This document shows positions 7,434 through 14,889 of a stretch of 64,000 nt of DNA, piece after piece. Each line of letters opens with the position of its first letter. The stretch's first letter is position 1. This DNA is from Kineosporia mesophila. GTDB lineage: Bacteria > Actinomycetota > Actinomycetes > Actinomycetales > Kineosporiaceae. The DNA lies in the NCBI RefSeq assembly GCF_021129235.1, contig NZ_JAJOMA010000015.1:140719-204718 (forward strand), written 5' to 3'. Position numbers and translations under genes: made by a program. The notes beneath the pieces were generated by a model. That model was given only the letters and a program-made list of their open reading frames with translations. It was not told the origin of the DNA and made no database searches.

Positions 7434-8498
7434 TTTCGGTCCGGGGCGGGCCGGGATCTCCACGCGGATCCGGCAGCCGTCACCGTCGGCGGGCACGACC
7501 GCGATCCGCCCGCCGTGCAGCACCACGGCCCAGCGGGCGATGGCCAGACCCAGGCCGGTTCCGCCGTCCAGTCGCGAGGTGCCCTGGGCGGCGGGTGATC
7601 CGGAGCCGAACCGCTCGAAAACGCTCTGCCAGTCCTCACGAGGGATGCCGGGTCCGTCGTCGGTCACCTCGAGGGCCAGACCCGAAATGGTGGACGAGGT
7701 GAGCGCGCGGGCGCTCACGGTCACCTTTCCGCCGTCCCCGGCGTGACGGGCCGCGTTGTCCAGCAGGTTGGTGAGCACCTGGCTCATCCGGGCGGGGTCG
7801 ACGTCGGCGACCAGCCCGGGGGAGACGTCGACGGTGATCGAGGGTCCGGGCCGGGCGGTGCGGATCTCGGTCACCACCGGTGCGATCAGCTCCTTCAGGC
7901 CGACGGGCCGGCGCTGCAGCGTCTGCGCCCCGCCGTCGGTGCCGGCCAGGTGCAGGAACTGGGTGAGCAGGTCACCGAGCCGCTCGACCTGGGCCAGTAC
8001 CTGACCCAGCGCCGGCTCGTCCGGGGCGCGCACCCCGTCCACCAGGTTCTCGACCTGGGCGCGCAGGGCGGCGACGGGCGTACGCAACTCGTGACCGACG
8101 TCCGCCAGCAATTGCCGTCGTTGCTGATCGACCGCGGCGAGCTGCGCGGCCATGACGGTGAAGGCCCGGGCCAGCTCACCGACCTCGTCGCGACTGTTGG
8201 TCTGCAGGGGCGGGGCCGGGCGGCCGGCCGCCAGTTCCCGCACGGCGGCGGTCATCTGGCGCAGCGGCAGGGTCATGCCGTGACCCACGACCTGGCTGAC
8301 GGCCAGCACGATCAGGCTGGCGACGATCATGCCGTAGCGGGTGCGCCAGTGCAGTTCCACCACCGCGTACCAGGTCACGCCGGCGGTGAGCACCAGGTTC
8401 ACCGCCACCAGGAGGGCGAACTTCATCTTGATCGAGGGCACCGGGTCGAGCGGGCGCAGCCGGTCCCAGAGTTCCGCAAGATGGTCCATCGTCGTCAC
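7425..8498 (-). CDS. Sensor histidine kinase
   Basis: A 357-residue membrane kinase. Two transmembrane helices (about residues 27-47 and 53-72) are separated by only a few residues, so there is no extracellular sensor domain. A HAMP linker (about 72-125) follows, then HisKA with phosphoacceptor His136 in LADVGHELRTP, and HATPase with LTNLLDNAARHA (N box), VTDDGPGIP (G1), FERFG (F) and GGTGLGLAI (G2). The GTG start at 8498 shares GTGA with the stop of the upstream response regulator, so the pair is translationally coupled. The short loop suggests that the signal is sensed in or at the membrane. Confidence 0.92.
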   Translation of the reverse strand: MTTMDHLAELWDRLRPLDPVPSIKMKFALLVAVNLVLTAGVTWYAVVELHWRTRYGMIVASLIVLAVSQVVGHGMTLPLRQMTAAVRELAAGRPAPPLQTNSRDEVGELARAFTVMAAQLAAVDQQRRQLLADVGHELRTPVAALRAQVENLVDGVRAPDEPALGQVLAQVERLGDLLTQFLHLAGTDGGAQTLQRRPVGLKELIAPVVTEIRTARPGPSITVDVSPGLVADVDPARMSQVLTNLLDNAARHAGDGGKVTVSARALTSSTISGLALEVTDDGPGIPREDWQSVFERFGSGSPAAQGTSRLDGGTGLGLAIARWAVVLHGGRIAVVPADGDGCRIRVEIPARPGPKEF

Positions 8499-9172
8499 GG
8501 TGTTTCCAGGGCATAGCCGACGCCGTGCACCGTGCGGATCCGGCCGGGCCCGAGCTTGCGGCGCAGCGCCTTCACGTGGGTGTCCATGGCCCGGGAGGTC
8601 TTCGGCGCCTCGGGCCAGGACCAGACCTCGGTGAGCAGGGTCTCGCGCAGCACCACCTCGCCCGCCCGGCGGCCCAGCGCGTGCAGCAGGTCGAACTCGG
8701 TGCGGGTCAGATGGATCTCCTGCCCGGCCAGATCCACCCGGCGGGCCGCCACGTCGACGGTCAGGCCCTGGCCCAGGTCCAGACCGGCCCGCCGGCGGGC
8801 CAGTTCCTCGGCCCGCTCCACCCGTCGCAGCAGCGCCCGGACCCGGGCCACCAGCTCACGGGGACTGAACGGCTTGGTCAGGTAGTCGTCCGCCCCGACC
8901 CCCAGGCCGATGATGCGGTCGGCCTCGTCGGCGCGGGCGGTGAGCATGAGCACCGGAACCGGCCGTACCGCCTGCACGCGGCGGCAGACCTCCAGCCCGT
9001 CCAGGCCGGGGAGCATGACGTCGAGCACCAGGAGATCGGTCTCGTCGCGGAAGGTTTCCACCGCCGCGCGCCCGTCGTGCACGACGTCGACGGCGAAACC
9101 CTCCTTCTTCAGCCGGCGCGCGACCGCGTCGGCGATCACCAGATCGTCTTCCACCACGAGAACCCGCTGCAC
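8495..9172 (-). CDS. OmpR/PhoB-type response regulator
   Basis: A 225-residue DNA-binding regulator with a receiver domain (residues 1-115; acidic pair EDD at 8-10, phosphoacceptor Asp51 in LLVLDVMLPGLDGL, Lys in LTKPF) and a C-terminal winged helix (about 130-225) with EIHLTRTEFDLLHALGR and AMDTHVKALRRKLG. It is the first gene of the RR-kinase pair. It is transcribed divergently from the esterase at 9215 with only 42 bases between the starts, so it may control that gene too. Confidence 0.93.
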   Translation of the reverse strand: MQRVLVVEDDLVIADAVARRLKKEGFAVDVVHDGRAAVETFRDETDLLVLDVMLPGLDGLEVCRRVQAVRPVPVLMLTARADEADRIIGLGVGADDYLTKPFSPRELVARVRALLRRVERAEELARRRAGLDLGQGLTVDVAARRVDLAGQEIHLTRTEFDLLHALGRRAGEVVLRETLLTEVWSWPEAPKTSRAMDTHVKALRRKLGPGRIRTVHGVGYALETP

Positions 9173-9214
9173 GGGGTGAAACTACGGCATCTTGTACCCG
9201 GCATAATCCCCGTC

Positions 9215-10120
9215 ATGGCTTCTTCCGGTCAGATCACCCGCCGCGTCCTGCTGACCGGGGTCTCGGGCCTCGCGCTGTCCGGCGCGGCCGTGGCCGGCTC
9301 GCTCAACGGCGTCCTGCCCGGACGGGCCCGGCTGCGGCGCACGCTGGGTATCGGGCAGGTGGTGGCGGGAGCGCCCGACGCCGGCGGCTCGGACCCGGCC
9401 TACGAGAGGTTCGACTCCGCCGCCCGGGGCCGGGAGGTCACGTGGGGCTGGGTGACCCCGCCCGGCCAGGACCCCGACGGGCTGCCGGTGGTGCTGGTGC
9501 TGCACGGCCGCGGTGACAACGCTCACTCGGCGTTCGACGGCCTGGCCCTGCACCAGTACCTGGCCCAGCACGTGCAGGAGGGTGGGGCGCCGTTCGGGGT
9601 GGTCTCCGTGGACGGCGGCGAGACCTACTGGCATCCGCGGGCGTCCGGCGACAATGCGCTGGCCATGCTGCAGGACGAGTTGCTGCCACGGGTCGCCGGG
9701 CTCGGCTTCAGCACGAAGAAGGTCGCCAGCATGGGCTATTCGATGGGCGGTTTCGGATCCCTCCTGCTGGCGCGCGAGGCCACCCACGGGCGCTTCGGCG
9801 AGCCCGGGCAGCTGGTGGCCGCGGCGGCGTCGAGCCCGGCCCTGTTCGCCGGCGGCGCGGCGAGCTCGGCCGGTTCCTTCGACGACGCCGAGGACTTCAC
9901 CCGATGGGGTGCCCTGTCCCGCCGCCCCGGTATCAAAGGCGCGTTCCCGCTGAGTGTCTCCTGCGGCAGCGACGACCCGTTCTGTGCCGAGACGAAGCGG
10001 TACCGCAGCCGGTGCGACCCGGCGCCGCAGGGCTCGATCGGGGACGGGGCGCACACCACGAACTACTGGCGCAGCCAGGTGCCGGACCAGTTCCGTTTCC
10101 TGGCCCAGCACCTGGCCTGA
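9215..10120 (+). CDS. Exported alpha/beta-hydrolase fold esterase (PF00756-like)
   Basis: A 301-residue secreted hydrolase. The N-terminus carries a twin-arginine-like signal, ITRRVLLTGVSGLALSGAAV. The catalytic Ser is in the elbow GYSMGGFG; LHGRGDNAHSAF forms the oxyanion side and the C-terminal GAHTTNYWRSQVP supplies the His. The fold resembles the esterase D / mycolyltransferase group, which has acyl esterase or acyltransferase members. ATG 9215 is the start; longer in-frame extension overlaps the divergent regulator and lacks a signal. Its stop is 2 bases from the convergent thrS stop. Confidence 0.8.
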   Translation: MASSGQITRRVLLTGVSGLALSGAAVAGSLNGVLPGRARLRRTLGIGQVVAGAPDAGGSDPAYERFDSAARGREVTWGWVTPPGQDPDGLPVVLVLHGRGDNAHSAFDGLALHQYLAQHVQEGGAPFGVVSVDGGETYWHPRASGDNALAMLQDELLPRVAGLGFSTKKVASMGYSMGGFGSLLLAREATHGRFGEPGQLVAAAASSPALFAGGAASSAGSFDDAEDFTRWGALSRRPGIKGAFPLSVSCGSDDPFCAETKRYRSRCDPAPQGSIGDGAHTTNYWRSQVPDQFRFLAQHLA

Positions 10121-10122
10121 CC

Positions 10123-11331
10123 TCAGTCCCACAGCTCGACGCGGTGGGATCTCACGAGGGCCTCCATCCGGCTGAGCAGCTGATCGGCGGGCCGGGGGTC
10201 GAGGCGTCGTCCGTCGCGCAGGCGCAGGGCGACCTGACCGTCGGCGGCCTCGCGGGCCCCGATGACGGCCTGATAAGGGATCAGGCGGCTCTCCCGGATC
10301 CTGGCGCCCAGGCTGTCACCGTCCGGGGTGACGACCCGGGGGCGCAGCCCGCGGTCGAGGCAGCGCCGGGCCAGGTCCTGGGCGTGCGGCATCTCGGCGC
10401 CGGAGATCGGGATGATCGCCACCTGGTGCGGGGCCAGCCAGGGCGGGAAGGCGCCGCCGTGCTGCTCGATCAGGTGCGCCACCGCCCGTTCCACGCTGCC
10501 GATGATGCTGCGGTGCACCATGACCGGGCGGTGCCTGGCCCCGTCCGCGCCGACGTAGTGCAGGTCGAACTGCTCGGGTTGATGAAAGTCCACCTGCACG
10601 GTGGAAAGGGTCGACTCCCGGCCCACGCTGTCGGTGACCTGCACGTCGATCTTCGGCCCGTAGAAAGCGGCCTCGCCCTCGACCGCCTCGTAGGGCAGGC
10701 CGTCGAGCACCTCGGTCAGCAAGGCGGTGGCACGGTCCCATTGCTCCGGCGCCGCAACGTATTTGCCTCCCGGACCGGGCAGGGACAGCCGGTAGCGGGA
10801 GGCGGTGATGCCGAGCGCGGCGTAGGCGTCGCGGATCATCGCCAGCGCGGCCCGGGCCTCCTGTGTGACCTGGTCGAGAGTGCAGAAGATGTGGGCGTCG
10901 TTGAGCTGGATCGCCCGCACCCGGGTCAGGCCGCCGAGCACCCCGGACCGCTCGGAACGGTACATGCCGCCGAGTTCAGCCAGGCGGAAGGGAAGTTCGC
11001 GGTAGCTGTGCAGCCGTGACCGGTAGATCAGGGCATGGTGCGGGCACAGGCTGGGCCGCAGCACCACCTGCTCACCGCCCAGGTCCAGGGGCGGGAACAT
11101 GTCGTCGCGGTAATGGCCCCAGTGGCCGGAGATGTCGTACAGCTCCCGCTTGCCGAGCACGGGGGAGTAGACGTGCTGGTACCCCGCCTTGCGCTCGGCG
11201 GTGCGGATGTACTCCTCCAGGGTGTGGCGCACGGTCGCGCCCTCGGGCAGCCAGTAGGGCAGACCCGCCCCGATCAGCGGGTCGGTGTCGAACAGGCCCA
11301 GCTCGCGGCCGATCTTGCGGTGGTCGAACAT
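10123..11331 (-). CDS. thrS: Threonyl-tRNA synthetase, short form without editing domain
   Basis: A class II synthetase of 402 residues against about 640-690 for full ThrRS. The TGS and N2 editing domains are absent, leaving the catalytic core and the anticodon-binding domain. Motif 1 lies at 21-42, motif 2 at 124-142 (Arg125), motif 3 at 271-284 (Arg282). The zinc ligands are kept as Cys96, His147 and His273. The ATG at 11331 is preceded by GGAGGAG. Such short paralogs usually accompany a full-length gene elsewhere. Lack of editing means Ser mischarging must be corrected elsewhere. The upstream leader peptide and terminator indicate control by threonyl-tRNA supply. Confidence 0.92.
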   Translation of the reverse strand: MFDHRKIGRELGLFDTDPLIGAGLPYWLPEGATVRHTLEEYIRTAERKAGYQHVYSPVLGKRELYDISGHWGHYRDDMFPPLDLGGEQVVLRPSLCPHHALIYRSRLHSYRELPFRLAELGGMYRSERSGVLGGLTRVRAIQLNDAHIFCTLDQVTQEARAALAMIRDAYAALGITASRYRLSLPGPGGKYVAAPEQWDRATALLTEVLDGLPYEAVEGEAAFYGPKIDVQVTDSVGRESTLSTVQVDFHQPEQFDLHYVGADGARHRPVMVHRSIIGSVERAVAHLIEQHGGAFPPWLAPHQVAIIPISGAEMPHAQDLARRCLDRGLRPRVVTPDGDSLGARIRESRLIPYQAVIGAREAADGQVALRLRDGRRLDPRPADQLLSRMEALVRSHRVELWD

Positions 11332-11370
11332 GATGGCTCTCCTCCGGGAAGAGGGGTGAGCGACCACACG

Positions 11371-11402
11371 AAAAAGCCCCGGGGTGCTCACCCCGGGGCT
11401 TT
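11371..11402 (-). terminator. Attenuator terminator upstream of thrS
   Basis: On the minus strand AAAGCCCCGGGGTG (11402-11389) pairs with CACCCCGGGGCTTT (11386-11373), a 14-bp perfect stem, followed by a T-run ending at 11371. This is the best intrinsic terminator in the window. It sits between the leader peptide and the thrS ribosome site, so it terminates transcription ahead of thrS unless an alternative fold forms. Confidence 0.85.
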
Positions 11403-11413
11403 GAAAACAGGTT

Positions 11414-11464
11414 TCAGCGCGCCGGGAGACTTTCCGGCGTCGTCGTCATGGCAGCGCGCTTCAT
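11414..11464 (-). CDS. Threonine leader peptide of the thrS attenuator
   Basis: A 16-codon open frame, MKRAAMTTTPESLPAR, that ends 11 bases before the terminator hairpin of thrS. Codons 7-9 are three successive ACG threonine codons, immediately after an internal ATG that could also be the start. GGTGG lies about 5 bases before the first ATG. In ribosome-mediated attenuation a ribosome stalled at the Thr codons for lack of charged tRNA would let GCGCGC near codons 3-5 or GCCGG near codon 10 re-pair and alter the downstream fold. The arrangement is seen in the sequence; the mechanism is inferred from known amino-acid operon leaders. Confidence 0.75.
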   Translation of the reverse strand: MKRAAMTTTPESLPAR

Positions 11465-11514
11465 GCCGACCACCGTAGCAGGGCCGTCGCCGTTTCTCCC
11501 CGGGACCGGTGGGG

Positions 11515-12042
11515 TCACCGGTACTGCTCGGGCACGACCAGCCCGAACCGGTCGCACAGCGCCCGTACGTCGGCCCGGTCGTCGGCGTCCCCCGCGTAGG
11601 CATCGTGGAAGCGCACGACCCAGGCGGCGGCGATGCAGCTGACCGGCCGGTCGCCCAGGACGCCGTGCCCGGTCAGGGATTCCGCCGGGTACACGGCCCC
11701 TTTCCCCACCGGCCCGAGAACCCCGTTGTCGTGCTCGTCCAGCACGATGACGTGCAGATCGACGACCGCACCGCCGGGACCTGCCAGCAGGAAGTTCCAG
11801 GCCGTCGCGCCGTCCTCCCCGACCGCCGTGAACCCGTGGTGCGACAGGGTGCCGACGAAGGCGTCCAGGTGCCGGGCCTCGATCGCCAGGTCGAGATCGC
11901 CGTGGTCGCGGGTCTGCCGGCCCAGAAGGGCGTCGACGCCCCAGCCCCCGTCGATCCAGACGCGGGCGCTGCCGGCCAGGTCGAGCACGGTGAGCACGTC
12001 GCCGAGTTCGGTCCGGGATCCGGGTGGTGTGCTGGTCGCCAT
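11515..12042 (-). CDS. Nucleotidyltransferase, ANT(2'')/lincosamide NTase-like
   Basis: A 175-residue protein with the nucleotidyltransferase core WIDGGWGVDALLGRQTRDHG followed by DLDLAIEARHLDAF, the metal-binding D-x-D pattern of aminoglycoside 2''- and lincosamide adenylyltransferases. The second half (FLLAGPGGAVVDLHVIVLDE) provides the third acidic residue. The family adenylylates antibiotic hydroxyls, but many chromosomal members have no known substrate. ATG 12042 is chosen at the family N-terminus. It lies upstream of the thrS leader on the same strand, 50 bases away; the leader terminator may also end its transcript. Confidence 0.75.
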   Translation of the reverse strand: MATSTPPGSRTELGDVLTVLDLAGSARVWIDGGWGVDALLGRQTRDHGDLDLAIEARHLDAFVGTLSHHGFTAVGEDGATAWNFLLAGPGGAVVDLHVIVLDEHDNGVLGPVGKGAVYPAESLTGHGVLGDRPVSCIAAAWVVRFHDAYAGDADDRADVRALCDRFGLVVPEQYR

Positions 12043-12161
12043 GTCCGGGATTCTCCGCCTCGCCGTGGGGCTGTGTGCGCATCCCGGGACGACCCGTTCA
12101 CGCCTTACCGCCAGGCCGGCCAGAACCCTTCCACGCTGGGGGAGCTCGCGGTGACGCAGCA

Positions 12162-12218
12162 GACCCGTCGCACAGGTCAAGCGGTGTCGGCGGGGACTCC
12201 CGGCCTGTGCGACGGGTC
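12162..12218. other. 15-bp perfect inverted repeat with 27-base loop
   Basis: GACCCGTCGCACAGG at 12162-12176 is the exact reverse complement of 12204-12218. It lies in the 294-base gap (12043-12336) between two minus-strand genes, about 120 bases past the TetR stop. It could be a terminator of the TetR transcript or an upstream control site of the nucleotidyltransferase. The rest of the gap shows no coding signal. Confidence 0.5.
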
Positions 12219-12336
12219 GTTCTGGGGCTGGTGCGGTGATCCTCTATCGGACACCGGCCTCCCCTCCACCGTCGAGCGTTGTGGGCCGGCAATCGCCCGG
12301 CGGTTCGGCCGGGACGGCTGAAACCCCAGCGTCGGC

Positions 12337-12951
12337 CTACCGACGCGTGAGGACCCCGTTGCGCAGGGCGGCGAACATCCCCTCCAGGCGGGTGCGGTGG
12401 TCGTCGGTCGCACGCTCGGGCGACGCACCGGCGATGCGGCGGCGCGCCGTCTCCACCAGCACGCTGCTGTACCCGGCGATGAAGAAGGCGGCCAGCAGCG
12501 GGGCATCGCCGTCGAAGGTGCCGTCCTGCTCCAGCTCGGCGGTGAGGGTCTGCTGGAGGTCGGAGGCGATGTCGCGGGCCCGGGCGATCAGGGCGGGGGA
12601 CGCGGCGAGCGTGGCGAAGAAGGGGTCGGACGCGGGGTCGAGGCCGGAGAGCGGGTGGCTGGTGGCGGTGAGCCCGAGCGCCATGACCCGCAGCGACTCC
12701 AGTACGTCGGTGCCCGTGGCGCGGTCGCGCACGGCCGACCGCAGCAGTTCGACGGCGTCTTCCGAGCGGTCCAGGAACAGGTCTTCCTTGCGGGGGAAGT
12801 GCTTGAACACCGTGACGCTGGAGACCCCGGCCTCCTTGGCGACCTGGGCGACCGTCACGTTCTCGAACCCGTGCTCGTAGAACAGTTTGTCCGCGATCTG
12901 GGCAATCCTCGCCCGCGTCTGCGGGCCGCCCCGCGTACTGGTCCTGGGCAT
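12337..12951 (-). CDS. TetR family regulator
   Basis: A 204-residue repressor with a clear N-terminal DNA-binding domain: RARIAQIADKLFYEHGFENV, TVAQVAKEAGVSSVTVFKHF and PRKEDLFLDR. The C-terminal ligand-binding half is all-helical. ATG 12951 has GGGAGA upstream. It is divergent from a 14-TM drug transporter 50 bases away, with two repeat sites between them. The usual arrangement is a repressor of the exporter that is released by the exported drug. Confidence 0.9.
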   Translation of the reverse strand: MPRTSTRGGPQTRARIAQIADKLFYEHGFENVTVAQVAKEAGVSSVTVFKHFPRKEDLFLDRSEDAVELLRSAVRDRATGTDVLESLRVMALGLTATSHPLSGLDPASDPFFATLAASPALIARARDIASDLQQTLTAELEQDGTFDGDAPLLAAFFIAGYSSVLVETARRRIAGASPERATDDHRTRLEGMFAALRNGVLTRR

Positions 12952-12972
12952 CCGTCTCCCGTTGTCTTGTGT

Positions 12973-13000
12973 AACTTAGCTTAGTCACTTAGCTTAGTTG
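12973..13000. promoter_or_regulatory. Tandem TetR operator-like sites
   Basis: Two adjacent copies of ACTTAGCTTAGT (12974-12985 and 12987-12998) lie between the divergent TetR and MFS genes; each is a near-palindrome ACT-t-AGCT-t-AGT. The second copy ends 3 bases before the MFS ATG, so repressor bound here would cover the transcription and translation start. Confidence 0.65.
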
Positions 13001-13001
13001 C

Positions 13002-14450
13002 ATGACCTCCGAAGCCTCCACTGTAGGCGCCGCCCCCCAGTCCCTGCGCGGTGCCTGGATGGCACTGGCGGGCCTGTCCGCCGTGTTCCTGTTCGAAATG
13101 CTCGACAACTCGATCCTCAGCGTCGCCCTCCCCACCATCGGCCGCGAGCTGGACGCCTCCACCAGCGCCCTGCAGTGGGTCACCAACTCCTACGCGGTCG
13201 TCCTGGGCGGGCTGATGCTCGCCTTCGGAGCCCTGGCCGACCGGTTCGGCCGCCGCCGCATCATGCTCATCGGCCTGGCGCTGCTCGGGCTTGCGAGTCT
13301 GGCGACGGCCTTCGTCACCACCGCCGAGCAGCTCATCGCCGTCCGGGCCGTCATGGGCGTCGCCGCCGCGATGACCACGCCCGGCTCGATGGCCCTGGCC
13401 TTCCGCCTGTACACCGACGACGACCTGCGCGTACGGGCCACCACCCTGATCTCCACCGTCGGTCTGGTCGGGCTCGCGATCGGGCCGACGCTCGGCGGTT
13501 TCGTGCTCACGATCGCCCCGTGGCCGGTGCTGCTGCTGGTGAACGTGCCGATCGCCGTGCTCGCGTTCGCCGGGGTGCACGCCGGTATCGCCGCCGACAC
13601 CGAGTCCGAACTGCACCGCGACCCCGTCGACGTCACCGGGGCCGGGCTGGCCACCGCGGCCATCGTGTTCGCGCTGGTCGCCCCCACCCTGTTCGTCGAG
13701 GAGGGCACCGGATCCGGGTGGCCGTGGGCGAGCGCCGCCGCGGCCCTCGCCGGGGCCGCCGGATTCGTGGTCCGTGAGCGCTCGGCCCGATTCCCGCTGC
13801 TCGACCTGCGGCTCGTGGCCCTGCCCCTGGTCTCCGGCGGCCTGGCGTTCAAGGCCGCGGCCGGGCTGGCCACCGCCGGCCTGGGCTACCTGGTGACGTT
13901 GCAGCTACAGCTGCAGTGGGGCTGGTCGCCGGCCCACACGGCGGTCGGCCTGCTGCCCCAGGTGGTCGTGCTCATCGCCGGCGGTGCGCTGGTGCGGCCG
14001 TTCGTCGAGTGCGTCGGTCTCGATCGCGCGGCCTGGATCAGCTCTGCGGCCGTCGTGTCCGGGCTCGCCGTCTACGCCGGGCTGGGCCGTCTGGCGTACG
14101 TCTGGATCGCGCTGGCCCTCGTGCTCGTGGCCGCCGGTCTGCGCGTGGTCGGTGTCGTCGCCGCGGTCAACGTGATGCGCGGCCTGCCGGAGAACCGCAC
14201 CACGATCGGTGCGGCCCTCGTCGACACGGCCACCCAGGTCACCTCCGGCGTAGGTGTCGCCATTTCCGGCACCTTCCTGGCGGCCCTGTTCACCGGTGCC
14301 ATCTCCGACCCGGACTGGAACGCCCACCAGATCGTCCAGTTTCAGCACGCGGTCACGATCGCCGCGCTCACGCTCACCGCCCTGGCCGCGGTGCTCGTGG
14401 GCTGGGGCTTCGCCCGCAGCCGACGAGCCACCGAGACCGTGTCGCTGTGA
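13002..14450 (+). CDS. MFS drug exporter, DHA2 (EmrB/QacA) type
   Basis: A 482-residue inner-membrane transporter with about 14 helices. The N-terminus shows FLFEMLDNSILSVALPTIGR (DHA2 motif D1), then LADRFGRRR (motif A) and GLAIGPTLGGFV (motif C of antiporters). It probably exports amphiphilic drugs or dyes in exchange for protons. No Shine-Dalgarno precedes ATG 13002; operator-like DNA abuts the start, so the mRNA is probably leaderless. Controlled by the divergent TetR. Confidence 0.9.
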   Translation: MTSEASTVGAAPQSLRGAWMALAGLSAVFLFEMLDNSILSVALPTIGRELDASTSALQWVTNSYAVVLGGLMLAFGALADRFGRRRIMLIGLALLGLASLATAFVTTAEQLIAVRAVMGVAAAMTTPGSMALAFRLYTDDDLRVRATTLISTVGLVGLAIGPTLGGFVLTIAPWPVLLLVNVPIAVLAFAGVHAGIAADTESELHRDPVDVTGAGLATAAIVFALVAPTLFVEEGTGSGWPWASAAAALAGAAGFVVRERSARFPLLDLRLVALPLVSGGLAFKAAAGLATAGLGYLVTLQLQLQWGWSPAHTAVGLLPQVVVLIAGGALVRPFVECVGLDRAAWISSAAVVSGLAVYAGLGRLAYVWIALALVLVAAGLRVVGVVAAVNVMRGLPENRTTIGAALVDTATQVTSGVGVAISGTFLAALFTGAISDPDWNAHQIVQFQHAVTIAALTLTALAAVLVGWGFARSRRATETVSL

Positions 14451-14473
14451 AGCGCGAGCTGTCCGGCGATCTG

Positions 14474-14830
14474 TCAGTCGAACGGGGAGACCCGGATCAG
14501 GTTGCCGTCCGGATCCGTGACCACGAACGTGCGCCCGAACACCTCGTCGTGGGGCTCCTCGGCCACGGTGACGCCCTTGGCCACCCACTGCGCGAAGAGC
14601 TCGTCGACCGGCTGCTTCGTCATCAGGCCGACCTCGGAAGTACGGGGCACCTGCGGTGTCACGGTGTCGGAGCGTCCGCTCCAGAGGGCGAAGAGCACAC
14701 CCGGGGCCGCCTCGAACGGCACGTAGCGGGGGGTGAGCATCACCGGCTCGATCCCGAACAGGTTGCTGTAGAAGGCCGTCGCGCGCGGCACGTCGGTCAC
14801 GTAGATCAGGAAAAGGTTGGGCGCTGTCAT
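14474..14830 (-). CDS. VOC family protein
   Basis: A 118-residue glyoxalase/bleomycin-resistance fold protein: NLFLIYVTDVPRATAFYSNL at the start and TFVVTDPDGNLIRVSPFD at the end. It resembles the PhnB/dioxygenase-superfamily type of small VOC proteins found beside WYL or SRPBCC regulators. It is divergent from a WYL-domain regulator with a 13-bp perfect operator between, so it is very likely the regulated target. Confidence 0.82.
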   Translation of the reverse strand: MTAPNLFLIYVTDVPRATAFYSNLFGIEPVMLTPRYVPFEAAPGVLFALWSGRSDTVTPQVPRTSEVGLMTKQPVDELFAQWVAKGVTVAEEPHDEVFGRTFVVTDPDGNLIRVSPFD

Positions 14831-14845
14831 GACGTCAGAGTGTCG

Positions 14846-14876
14846 CGATAACCTGACACCGACTGTCAGGTTATCG
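14846..14876. promoter_or_regulatory. Operator of the WYL regulator / VOC gene pair
   Basis: CGATAACCTGACA (14846-14858) and TGTCAGGTTATCG (14864-14876) form a perfect 13-bp inverted repeat with a 5-base spacer, between the starts of the divergent VOC and WYL genes. The symmetry fits a dimeric HTH regulator, and the WYL protein is the natural candidate. Confidence 0.75.
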
Positions 14877-14889
14877 GCAAGGAATGTCC

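Noticed and set aside
8525..9214. In-frame extension of the secreted esterase
   Set aside because: It is antisense to the response regulator; a Tat-like signal begins at ATG 9215.
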